NCBI GenBank assembly: GCA_030642005.1
Contig: DAOWOP010000067.1
Location: 1 to 12,876, forward strand
Length of the DNA: 12,876 bases
Direction: 5' to 3'
Origin: Planctomycetales bacterium
GTDB taxonomy: Bacteria; Planctomycetota; Phycisphaerae; SM23-33
Shown: positions 5,231 to 11,882 of the stretch, piece after piece
Layout of the letters: every line of letters begins with the position of its first letter
Position numbering within the stretch: position 1 is the stretch's first letter
Translations under genes and position numbers: made by a program
The notes under the pieces: generated by a model
Databases searched by the model: none
What the model saw: only the letters and a program-made list of their open reading frames with translations
Told to the model about the DNA's origin: nothing

Positions 5231-5960
5231 TTGCATAAGCACGGATGCGGCCAAGCGACTCTGCCTGCGGTGGCATTACAGCAATATCTTCCCGCCGCAC
5301 TGCATGGTGTCGCTCGGCTTCTACGATGACCAGGGCCTGGGTGGCGCTGCTATCTGGGGCTGGGGTACGAGGCCACGGCATACCATTCAGAAACTCTTCC
5401 CAAGCCTGGACACGGGCGATTATTGGGAACTGTGCCGCCTGTGCTGCCGGGACGATTTGCCGCGCAACACCGAAAGTGAATTCCTGGCCGGGTGTGCGCG
5501 GTGGTTCAAGGTTAATCAACCGGAGCGTGTTTTGCTGTTCACCTGGGCCGACGGGATTCGCGGCAAGCCGGGATACGTCTATCAGGGGTCCAACTGGCTT
5601 TACGGCGGGTACATCACCACGGAAATCTACCTGACCGCAGACAACGAGCCGGTGCATCCGAGGTTTATGATTACCCGCTTCGGCACGCGAAAGAAAAGCG
5701 TCTGGACTGCCCTTGGGCTTCGGAAGGTCTGGGGCCGGCAGTTCCGGTATGTGAGGTTCCTGTGCGACCACGCGACGCGAAAACGGCTGCTGCGGGAAAG
5801 TTCGGTCGAGTGGACGCAGATGTATCCGAAGCACGACGATTTGTTATGGAAGATTGACGCGGGCGAGGGGTCAAGAGAGACCCGCAATCCCCCCAGGATT
5901 GAGAGGGCGGGGCAGTTCCGCCAGCCCGCTTTTACCGCCGCAATGCAGCTGAAGGTGTAA
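5220..5960 (+). CDS. mom: Mom-like DNA adenine modification protein (phage anti-restriction, GNAT-like fold)
   Basis: The protein has 246 residues from ATG 5220; a GTG at 5166 gives 264, but the extra 18 residues lie over the lipoprotein ORF and look uninformative. The Mom pattern is clear: AAKRLCLRWHY with His-Tyr at 19-20, a strand-rich LGFYDDQGLGGAAIWGWG, the ELCRL block at 70-74, DLPRNTESEFLAG at 79-91, LLFTWAD at 105-111, and GYVYQGSNWLYGG at 118-130. It closes with FRYVRFLCDHATRKRLL and a YPK motif. Phage Mu Mom converts adenines to a carbamoylmethyl-type derivative, making DNA resistant to many restriction enzymes. Neither start has a clear Shine-Dalgarno site, so coupling to the lipoprotein ORF is likely. 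Its position between chaperone and tape measure genes is unusual. Confidence 0.78.
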   Translation: MHVDCISTDAAKRLCLRWHYSNIFPPHCMVSLGFYDDQGLGGAAIWGWGTRPRHTIQKLFPSLDTGDYWELCRLCCRDDLPRNTESEFLAGCARWFKVNQPERVLLFTWADGIRGKPGYVYQGSNWLYGGYITTEIYLTADNEPVHPRFMITRFGTRKKSVWTALGLRKVWGRQFRYVRFLCDHATRKRLLRESSVEWTQMYPKHDDLLWKIDAGEGSRETRNPPRIERAGQFRQPAFTAAMQLKV

Positions 5961-5966
5961 TAACGA

Positions 5967-7964
5967 ATGGCTTCATCACGTGGAATACGGGCCGGTCGGG
6001 CGTTCGTCGAGTTGTTCGCCGACGATAGTAAACTCGTGCGCGGACTGCGCCGGGCTGAGAAGAAGATCAAGGCGTTCGGCAGCTCCATCCGCAACATGGG
6101 CCTTAAGATGGCGGGCCTGGGTGCGGCGATACTTGCGCCTCTGCTTGGCGCGGCCAAAGCGTTCAGTTCCATGGGCGACCAGATAGCAAAGATGGCCAAG
6201 CGGACCGGCCTGTCGGTCGAGGCGCTCAGCGAATTGAAGTTCGTCGCCAGTCAGACCGGCACCTCCATTGAGGCCCTCGAGACCGGCTTTCGCCGGATGC
6301 AGCGGAGCATTTACGATGCCGGGCGCGGGCTATCGACACAGACCGACGCGCTGGCCGATCTGGGATTGGCGTACAAGGACCTCAAAGGCCTCGCGCCGGA
6401 AGAGCAATTCAAGCTCATGGCCGAGGCAATCTCCCGAATCGAGGACCCCACCAGGAAGGCCGCCCTCGCCCAGGCACTGTTCGGTCGGGCTGGCACGATG
6501 ATGCTGCCCATGATGGCCAAGGGTGCGAAGGGAATCGAGCAACTCCAGAAGGAGGCCCGTCGGCTGGGGTTGACGATGAGCGCCGAGGACGCAGTCGCAG
6601 CCGAAGAATTCACCGACACGCTGGATGCACTCTGGAAGGTAGTCAAGATGGGCGTTTTTCGCGTTGGCGCGGCCCTCGCGCCGGTACTGAAACAACTGGC
6701 CGAGACGATTACCGACGTGGCGACGAAGGTCAGCGCGTGGATTCAGGTTAATCGCCAAATCATCGTAACAGTGCTGAAAGTCGCCGCGGCCGTGCTGGCC
6801 GGTGGGATTGCACTGGTAGCACTCGGCACGATTATCAGTGGATTAGGCAGCGCCCTCGGCGGCCTGATTACTATCGTTACAGGCGTGGCGACTGTCTTCA
6901 AACTCCTGGGCGGCGTCATCGCCTTCCTGCTATCGCCGATTGGCCTGGTCATTGCAGCCGTCGCGGCACTTGGCGCGTATCTGGTCGTAGCCAGCGGCGC
7001 GGGCGGTAAGGCACTGACCTGGCTGGGTGAAAAGTTCGGCGTCCTCAAAGACGATGCACTCACCGCCTACCAGGGCATCGCCGACGCACTGGCAGCCGGC
7101 GACATTTCCCTGGCAGTGAAAGTCCTGTGGCAGACGCTCAAGATGGAATGGACGCGGGGTGTGAATTTCCTGGAGAAGGCCTGGCTGAATTTTCGGAATT
7201 TCTTCATCAAGATCGGCTACGACGCATGGCATGGCCTGCTGGCTGTCGTCGAGGTCGTCTGGCACGCACTGGAAGTCGGCTGGATCGAGACCACCGCATT
7301 CTTCGCCAAGGCCTGGTATGGATTCGTGGGCTTCTTCGCCAAGACGTGGGAGCGGATCAAATCCGGTGCGAAGAAGGCGTGGAACTGGATCAAGAGCCTG
7401 TTCGACGATTCGGTTGACCTTGAGGCCGAGAACAAACTCGTCGAGCAGGAAAAGCAGAAGGCCATCTCGCAGATTGACGACGAGCAGCAACGCAAGACAG
7501 CCGAGCGGGAGGCGAAGCGAGAATCTGATCGTCGTCGCGCGACAGCGGTTCACGAAGCGACGATGTCCGAAATTGGCAGGGAGAATCTCCGCAAGCACAG
7601 CGAACTCGACGCCGAATACGAGCGCCGCATGACCGACAACGAGGCCGACCTGGCCAAGGCCCGCAAGGAATGGCGCGACGCCGTCGAGGAGGCCCGCAAG
7701 AAGCGCAAGGCAAAAGAGGCCGCCGGTCCGGACAAACTCGAAGGGGCCGATGACATCATCGCCAGGGCGAACCGCGCCATTGCCGGGATGGGCGACCTGC
7801 TCGGTCGGCAGGCCGCGAAGATCGGAGCACAAGGAACGTTCGTGGCCGCCAACGTCCTGGGCCTCCAGACCGGCGGCGCGACCGACCGCATGGCCAACGG
7901 CATCGACAAAATTGAAAAAAACACCCGTCCGCTCCGCAACGCCGAGGGAGTGAGCTTCACATAA
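5967..7964 (+). CDS. Phage tail tape measure protein
   Basis: 665 residues from ATG 5967, six bases after the previous stop. The N terminus (RAFVELFADDSKLVRGLRRAEKKIKAFGSSI) is classic for tape measure proteins. It is followed by a hydrophobic helix (about 46-66) and MAKRTGLSVEALSELKFVASQTGTS (about 73-97, landmarks GLSVEAL and ELKFVA). A very hydrophobic region with several membrane-type spans covers about 264-346. Next comes a tryptophan-rich section (about 388-478, ten Trp) with repeated W-x-FF-KAW units, then a charged coiled-coil stretch (about 485-585). At roughly 1.5 angstrom per helical residue the tail would be near 100 nm; this is the usual rule, not a measurement. It sets tail length and may enter the host envelope on infection. 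Confidence 0.88.
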   Translation: MASSRGIRAGRAFVELFADDSKLVRGLRRAEKKIKAFGSSIRNMGLKMAGLGAAILAPLLGAAKAFSSMGDQIAKMAKRTGLSVEALSELKFVASQTGTSIEALETGFRRMQRSIYDAGRGLSTQTDALADLGLAYKDLKGLAPEEQFKLMAEAISRIEDPTRKAALAQALFGRAGTMMLPMMAKGAKGIEQLQKEARRLGLTMSAEDAVAAEEFTDTLDALWKVVKMGVFRVGAALAPVLKQLAETITDVATKVSAWIQVNRQIIVTVLKVAAAVLAGGIALVALGTIISGLGSALGGLITIVTGVATVFKLLGGVIAFLLSPIGLVIAAVAALGAYLVVASGAGGKALTWLGEKFGVLKDDALTAYQGIADALAAGDISLAVKVLWQTLKMEWTRGVNFLEKAWLNFRNFFIKIGYDAWHGLLAVVEVVWHALEVGWIETTAFFAKAWYGFVGFFAKTWERIKSGAKKAWNWIKSLFDDSVDLEAENKLVEQEKQKAISQIDDEQQRKTAEREAKRESDRRRATAVHEATMSEIGRENLRKHSELDAEYERRMTDNEADLAKARKEWRDAVEEARKKRKAKEAAGPDKLEGADDIIARANRAIAGMGDLLGRQAAKIGAQGTFVAANVLGLQTGGATDRMANGIDKIEKNTRPLRNAEGVSFT

Positions 7965-7967
7965 ACC

Positions 7968-8777
7968 ATGGCGACACTAACCGAAAATATCGACAGCCGC
8001 GAGTGGACCACCGGCGAGAAGCCGACGGTCACGATGCACTACACACTCGACGGTACGCCCGACGACCTGACGGCCAAGATGCTCCTGCTGAACTCGACGC
8101 CCACTGAGTACGACGGCCTGGTGCGCGACGAGTGCACGCTCGATCCGATCTTCGTCGATACCACCACCGGCCAGGGCAAGTGGGAATGCACGGTCCGGTA
8201 CGTCGCGCCGGAAAACACCCAGCCGCCCGTCGGCGAGTCGTCATTCTCGTTCGATACAGGCGGCGGGACGCAGCACATCACGCAGTCCATCAGCACCGTC
8301 AGCAAATACGCCCCGCCCGGCAAAACCGCCCCGGACTTCAAAGGGGCCGTCGGCGTTACGCACGACAACGTCGAGGGCGTCGATATCACCGTGCCGGTCT
8401 ATAACTTCTCCGAGACGCATTACATCGACGATGGAGATGTCAATAAGGGGGCATACTTTGCACTGACCGGCAAGACCAATAACGCCGCATGGAAGGGCTT
8501 CGCCGCTGGCGAGGTTCTGTTCCTGGGCGCATCCGGCTCGAAGCGCGGAAGCGACGACTGGGAAATCACCTTCCGCTTCGCCGCCAGCCCCAACAAGACC
8601 GGCCTGACAGTCGGCGACATCGTCAACATCAACAAGAAGGGCTGGGAGTACATGTGGGTCCGCTACGCCGACGCCGAAGACGCCGCCGCCAAGGCCATCG
8701 TCAAGAAACCCGTGGCCGTCTACGTCGAGAAGGTCTATGAGGAAGGCGACTTCTCCACACTGGGGATCGGGACGTGA
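7968..8777 (+). CDS. Conserved phage tail-associated protein of unknown function
   Basis: 269 residues from ATG 7968, three bases after the tape measure stop. It has no signal peptide or membrane span and looks strand-rich. Landmarks are the N-terminal ENIDSREWTTGEKPTVTMHY, a middle TQSISTVSKYAPPGKTAPDF, GVEGVDITVPVYNFSETHY-like block (VEGVDITVPVYNFSETHYI), GKTNNAAWKGFAAGEVLFLG, and the C-terminal GWEYMWVRYADAEDAAAKAIVKKPVAVYVE. I recall closely similar proteins after tape measure genes in planctomycete-type prophages. Genes in this position usually encode distal tail or tail-tip parts; the role here is inferred from position. The stop overlaps the next start (GTGA at 8774-8777). Confidence 0.65.
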   Translation: MATLTENIDSREWTTGEKPTVTMHYTLDGTPDDLTAKMLLLNSTPTEYDGLVRDECTLDPIFVDTTTGQGKWECTVRYVAPENTQPPVGESSFSFDTGGGTQHITQSISTVSKYAPPGKTAPDFKGAVGVTHDNVEGVDITVPVYNFSETHYIDDGDVNKGAYFALTGKTNNAAWKGFAAGEVLFLGASGSKRGSDDWEITFRFAASPNKTGLTVGDIVNINKKGWEYMWVRYADAEDAAAKAIVKKPVAVYVEKVYEEGDFSTLGIGT

Positions 8778-9568
8778 GTGACCACATGAAAAAGGTCAAG
8801 ACCGGCGATGCACTGGTCATCCCGGCCCAGACGTTCAACACGTTCATCGATGCCGCCCGCGACTTCCGTGCCCGCCAGCAGGGACGCGCCCAGACCGCCC
8901 AACAGACCTTCCGTTCCAGCGGGATCGTCCTTGTCAAGAACGCCAGCGGGGCCGACCTAGACCGCTTCGCCGTCCTCGGTATCGACTCGCCCGTAATCAC
9001 GCCGACGGACAACGAGGACGAGTTCAAGAACAAGATAGCCTTCAGTGGCGCTACCCTGACCGATGCAGATCACATCGGTAAGTTCGTAATCCTCGCCGAG
9101 CCGCTGGCCGACGGCGAAATCGGCCGGGCGTTCGCACACGGCGTCTGCCCGGTGAAAGTCAACGTGGAGGATGAAGCACACACGTATGCCGACATTGAGG
9201 ATGCCCAGACGCAGTATCTCAAAAGCGGCACATCGGGCGCTGCCCAAATCCTCTGGGCTGAATCCGGTACCGGCGAGGTCTGGGCCATCGTGCGGCTTGG
9301 CGTTCCCTCCATCGGCACCCACGAGAACCCCAAGGTTCTCGCCGGCAGCGGCGAGACCTCCGACACGGAAGAATGGGACGTCGATAACCAGGAGGCAGGC
9401 TACGACGGCGTGGAGTTCAAGGCCCTTCGTCTCTACTGGTCCGGCAATTCCGGCGACCCGGTCTATCAGTTCATCCGCACGCCGACATACGACTCCATCG
9501 GCCGTCTGGTCGCGGTCTCGGCCGAGGTCCGCAGCGTCGCCTTCGACACCGGGCCGTGCGAGGTGTAG
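8774..9568 (+). CDS. Phage tail-tip region protein of unknown function
   Basis: 264 residues from GTG 8774, which overlaps the upstream TGA; ATG 8786 (MKKVKTG) is a possible alternative that loses four residues. The N terminus has a helical segment (FNTFIDAARDFRARQQGRAQ) and then a strand-rich domain with GIVLVKNASGADLDRFAVLGI, HIGKFVILAEPLADGEIGRAFAHGVCPVKV (as KFVILAEPL and RAFAHGV), and GEVWAIVRLG. This resembles structural surface proteins that contain an N-terminal attachment helix. I know of no assigned function. The C-terminal part after about residue 195 (KALRLYWSGNSGDPVYQFIR) may be a second domain. A perfect 8-bp hairpin lies inside the gene at 9322-9341. Confidence 0.62.
   Translation: MSDHMKKVKTGDALVIPAQTFNTFIDAARDFRARQQGRAQTAQQTFRSSGIVLVKNASGADLDRFAVLGIDSPVITPTDNEDEFKNKIAFSGATLTDADHIGKFVILAEPLADGEIGRAFAHGVCPVKVNVEDEAHTYADIEDAQTQYLKSGTSGAAQILWAESGTGEVWAIVRLGVPSIGTHENPKVLAGSGETSDTEEWDVDNQEAGYDGVEFKALRLYWSGNSGDPVYQFIRTPTYDSIGRLVAVSAEVRSVAFDTGPCEV
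9322..9341. repeat. Perfect 8-bp hairpin within coding sequence
   Basis: CGAGAACC (9322-9329) and GGTTCTCG (9334-9341) are exact reverse complements around a CCAA tetraloop. It lies inside the tail gene at 8774-9568, encoding the turn HENPKVLAGS, and no T-run follows. A weak internal attenuator or mRNA-processing site is conceivable. Coincidence is also possible. Confidence 0.4.
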
Positions 9569-9570
9569 CG

Positions 9571-10536
9571 ATGCCCGACACGATCAAAGCCGAAGGCGGC
9601 AACATTCTGGTCAGGCCCACTGGCGGCGTTCTCGCTACGGACTGCAAGACCGGCTGCCGTATCACGCTGTACCTCGAAGACCAGCAGTGTTCCAGCACGC
9701 CACGAGACGTAACCGTCAGGCTGACCGGCAAGATGTGTTACCAGATCGTCGATGCGACGCCGTGCTTCGGCGCGGACCAAGCCATTAACATCTACGCCGC
9801 CGAGAATACGACGGTGCTCGTGGAGTACATCGGCCGGGCCGGGGCGTGCTATCAGCGGCTCCAGCCGCGCGTCAACGGCACAATCGTGCTTTGGGACAGC
9901 GGTGCGGAACTGCTCCTGCCATACGAGTCGGACACGATCAGCCTCCAGGCCGATGACCGGCTGCAAATTTACATGAACATCACGGGCGGCTGTGTCAACG
10001 GCGACCACGATGACCACGGCGGCCGGGCTGTCTGGTCGATTGACGGCTGCCCCGAGTGCGGGTTTTGCAGCCCGTGCATCAGGCACGACCAGGACGATGC
10101 GAGCCTCGCTATTGCGGGCGCGTGCATGGGCAACCCATTCTGGCAGAGCGGCCTGATCCAGATGCACCCGGACGGGTTGTTTTATTGTGAGGCCTGGGAG
10201 GGGCCGACCTGGGCGGGCGACTGCTGCTGGATTTGGGCGAACTACGTGGACATCTCCGAATGGACCGCTCCCGGCTGGGTGTTCAACTGGGTGCTGATCG
10301 TCTGCTACGACTCGGCCACCGACACCTACAACGCCAACATCTATGTGGGAAGCGACATCGACAACGGCGACCCGTGCGACTGGATGGTCGGCGACACGCT
10401 GGCCTTCACCGCCGCCGACATCGACGTAACCTGCGGCACGGACGGCAAATTGCACGGGACGTTCGACATGACAGGCCAGGACAGTGGGTGGGGTGGCGGC
10501 GACGCCACAGGCTGCACCGCCACGGTGACGATATGA
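9571..10536 (+). CDS. Cysteine-rich phage tail surface/adhesin-like protein
   Basis: 321 residues from ATG 9571, with GAGG at 9560-9563 (7-base spacing); the upstream in-frame GTG 9556 would overlap the previous gene. By my count there are 19 cysteines, many clustered: CKTGC near residues 25-29, the DGCPECGFCSPC block in the middle, DCCW, and single Cys near the end. The sequence is also rich in Gly, Asp and Trp and looks strand-rich, with no signal peptide. Such density of cysteine suggests disulfide- or metal-stabilised domains exposed on the virion. Its place near the end of the tail operon fits a receptor-binding or tail-tip protein. I do not recognise a family, so the adhesin role is inferred. 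Confidence 0.6.
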   Translation: MPDTIKAEGGNILVRPTGGVLATDCKTGCRITLYLEDQQCSSTPRDVTVRLTGKMCYQIVDATPCFGADQAINIYAAENTTVLVEYIGRAGACYQRLQPRVNGTIVLWDSGAELLLPYESDTISLQADDRLQIYMNITGGCVNGDHDDHGGRAVWSIDGCPECGFCSPCIRHDQDDASLAIAGACMGNPFWQSGLIQMHPDGLFYCEAWEGPTWAGDCCWIWANYVDISEWTAPGWVFNWVLIVCYDSATDTYNANIYVGSDIDNGDPCDWMVGDTLAFTAADIDVTCGTDGKLHGTFDMTGQDSGWGGGDATGCTATVTI

Positions 10537-10820
10537 CGCAACACACAAAGGAAAACTTCGCCTGCTACCTCGGCACCGGCCAAATCATCCGCCGCCGTGA
10601 TTTGTCCGTCCACGTCGCCCACACCGCTACAGGCCGCGCTCGCCAAGCCTCTCAGACCGCCGATCCCGCCGCCACCGCCGAATCCAAACGCCGCTTCGCC
10701 ATATGCAAAGCCTGCGAGCACTCCCGCGATAATGGTTTCCGTTGCATCCTGTATAAAGGATGTTGCTTCGGTAAATTCCGATCTGTCGTGGCGAATCAGT
10801 GTCCAGATGGGAAGTGGTGA
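10533..10820 (+). CDS. Small cysteine-rich, probably zinc-binding phage protein
   Basis: 95 residues from ATG 10533, overlapping the upstream TGA (ATGA). After a basic, low-complexity N-terminal half, the C-terminal 42 residues form a compact Cys cluster: C58-x2-C61, C71, C77-C78 and C90, ending CPDGKW. The spacing CxxC...C.....CC...CP.GKW is one I associate with short proteins that close tail operons in similar prophages. A zinc-ribbon or small metal-binding fold is likely. Its role could be structural at the tail tip or nucleic-acid binding. It is the last plus-strand gene of the phage operon. A hairpin-forming CATCC...GGATG (10744-10761) lies in its coding sequence. Confidence 0.6.
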   Translation: MTQHTKENFACYLGTGQIIRRRDLSVHVAHTATGRARQASQTADPAATAESKRRFAICKACEHSRDNGFRCILYKGCCFGKFRSVVANQCPDGKW

Positions 10821-10856
10821 ATGGGCTTGCTGTCTCTGGCTCTGATCACAACGTGT

Positions 10857-11438
10857 TCATCGTTCCCATCTTCGGCAGTACTTCCGGTGGTAGTCGCGGA
10901 TGAACCGGTCGTACTCGGCTGGCGTTTCCTGCTTCCTGGTCAACAACTTTGCCAGACTCTCCGATGCCTTAGTCATCAGGTGCTTCATCTCCGGATCGGA
11001 GATTCGCCCGTCGGCGTGAATGTCCTCGATGGGGCCGTTGCGAAAGGCGTAGGCGCAGATGGCGTTGGCCTCGTCCCGGAGGCTGAACTCCTCGCGTTGT
11101 GCGAGGTCATCGATTGACAAGGATGCGTCCAGGTCCAGCTCTTGCTCGACCTGCGCGGCTCGCTTGCGGACGGTGCTCATCGAGACCCCGAAGAACCGCT
11201 CGAAATCGGCGTTGAGCATGCCCAACACCCCGCATGCCCGTTGGCCACGATTGGCCACCGCGTAGACGATCCCCGCCGCCCAGCCGCTTGGGGCACCGCG
11301 CAAGGCTGTGTTGCGGTTCAGCAACATCGCCAGAGCCTGGCCAACTCGGTCCCGCAGATCGTTGTCTGGGTGCTTCACGAAGAAGGCATCGAGAAATTCC
11401 TGGCAGGCTTTGTCCATCGGTTCGTTTGTGGCGGTCAT
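10857..11438 (-). CDS. DUF6398-like HTH-containing protein of unknown function
   Basis: 193 residues on the minus strand, with ATG complement at 11436-11438 and a GAGG site about 6 bases before it. The central region has GAPSGWAAGIVYAVANRG (about residues 49-66) followed by a probable helix-turn-helix (FERFFGVSMSTVRKRAAQVE, about 79-98). This is the arrangement I recall from DUF6398 proteins. The C-terminal part (LRDEANAICAYAFRNGPIED, then KASESLAKLL and a final YCRRWER) also looks conserved, mainly as an uncharacterised helical module. It converges on the phage operon and is divergent from the HTH-hsdM operon. A DNA-binding regulator or a defence-associated protein is possible, but no function is known to me. 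Confidence 0.65.
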   Translation of the reverse strand: MTATNEPMDKACQEFLDAFFVKHPDNDLRDRVGQALAMLLNRNTALRGAPSGWAAGIVYAVANRGQRACGVLGMLNADFERFFGVSMSTVRKRAAQVEQELDLDASLSIDDLAQREEFSLRDEANAICAYAFRNGPIEDIHADGRISDPEMKHLMTKASESLAKLLTRKQETPAEYDRFIRDYHRKYCRRWER

Positions 11439-11451
11439 GGGCTACCTCATA

Positions 11452-11461
11452 TTGCCGGCAA
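11452..11461. promoter_or_regulatory. 10-bp palindrome upstream of the minus-strand HTH gene
   Basis: TTGCCGGCAA is a perfect palindrome ending 13 bases before the start of the minus-strand gene at 10857-11438. It lies in that gene's leader and could be an operator for its own HTH. A 10-bp palindrome can also occur by chance in this GC-rich sequence. Confidence 0.3.
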
Positions 11462-11574
11462 CACAGCGCAAATCGCTGTCTCGGCAACGCGTGGATGTTT
11501 TCTTGATTTTTTCGGCCAGGTGCGACCGAACCTGTCGCCCCTCCGTGTTAGTCTTGGAGTGGCTGTTGGCCATG

Positions 11575-11587
11575 GTCAACGTTTGAC
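11575..11587. promoter_or_regulatory. Candidate operator: inverted repeat over the -35 box
   Basis: GTCAA (11575-11579) and TTGAC (11583-11587) form an inverted repeat with a 3-base spacer. The right arm is the -35 box of the promoter for the small HTH gene. A dimeric regulator bound here would block that promoter, so autoregulation by the HTH protein or control by the divergent gene product is plausible. The repeat is short. Confidence 0.35.
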
Positions 11588-11612
11588 AGCACCTGGCAGT
11601 GGCGGTTATTAT
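11583..11612 (+). promoter_or_regulatory. Sigma70-type promoter for the HTH-hsdM operon
   Basis: TTGACA (11583-11588) and TATTAT (11607-11612) are separated by 18 bases, a near-consensus pair. Transcription would start near 11619, leaving a leader of about 54 bases before the HTH gene at 11673. It is the best promoter match seen in the window. Confidence 0.65.
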
Positions 11613-11672
11613 CTTCGCTATCCTTTCGAGGCGCAAGGGGCGGATATCGCCCTGTGCGAAAAGGAGCTGCGC

Positions 11673-11873
11673 ATGGCCAAGTCGCAAGATACGGTGCTGA
11701 CCATCGATGAGTTAGCGGATTATCTAAAGCTGTCGAAGTCGACGCTGTACCATTTCGCTCGCAACGGAAATGTTCCAGGCGTCAAGGTCGGGCGGCACTG
11801 GCGGTTTCATAAGGCGGCCATCGACGAGTGGATGCGCAAGGGTGGCCGGTTCACGATCAGCAACAAGGAGTAA
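11673..11873 (+). CDS. Excisionase/MerR-type small helix-turn-helix DNA-binding protein
   Basis: 66 residues from ATG 11673, with a strong AAGGAG site at 11661-11666 (6-base spacing). Longer in-frame readings begin far upstream across the promoter region and the minus-strand gene, so this start is preferred. The sequence TIDELADYLKLSKSTLYHFA followed by NVPGVKVGRHWRFHKAAIDEWM is the HTH_17 / excisionase-family winged-helix pattern, with the GRxWRF wing and the IDEWM closing helix. It lies nine bases upstream of hsdM and shares its promoter, so it may be a transcriptional controller of the restriction system. A role in prophage excision is the alternative, but no integrase is seen nearby. Confidence 0.82.
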   Translation: MAKSQDTVLTIDELADYLKLSKSTLYHFARNGNVPGVKVGRHWRFHKAAIDEWMRKGGRFTISNKE

Positions 11874-11882
11874 GACCGCAGA

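Noticed and set aside
4671..5834. Long antisense ORF (387 codons) opposite the chaperone and mom-like genes
   Set aside because: Its translation is Pro/Arg/Ala-rich with no recognisable domain, whereas the plus strand shows clear families and coupled starts. It is a typical GC-rich shadow.
5885..5901. CAATCC-CCCCA-GGATTG hairpin at the end of the mom-like gene as an intrinsic terminator
   Set aside because: The stem is 6 bp, no T-run follows, it is within the coding region, and the essential tape measure gene directly downstream needs read-through.
6930..7832. Antisense ORF of 300 codons inside the tape measure gene
   Set aside because: It mirrors a well-supported tape measure coding sequence and has no supporting signals.
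9466..10548. Antisense ORF of 360 codons opposite the Cys-rich tail gene
   Set aside because: The plus-strand frame has a ribosome-binding site, fits the operon spacing and overlaps the next gene by ATGA. The antisense product looks like low-complexity Val/Ala/Arg sequence.
10744..10761. CATCC...GGATG hairpin as a terminator of the phage operon
   Set aside because: It lies within the coding sequence of the Cys-rich protein, the stem is only 5 bp and no T-run follows.
10533..10820. The small Cys-rich protein as a Com-like activator of mom translation
   Set aside because: Com is a short zinc-finger protein encoded just upstream of mom. This protein has different Cys spacing and lies almost 5 kb downstream.
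11442..11687. Minus-strand ORF of 81 codons across the divergent regulatory region
   Set aside because: It overlaps the promoter and start of the HTH gene and shows no domain; there is no good ribosome-binding site.
11673..11873. The small HTH gene as proof of a prophage excision module
   Set aside because: No integrase or attachment site is visible, and the gene is linked by promoter and spacing to hsdM, so excisionase function cannot be supported.
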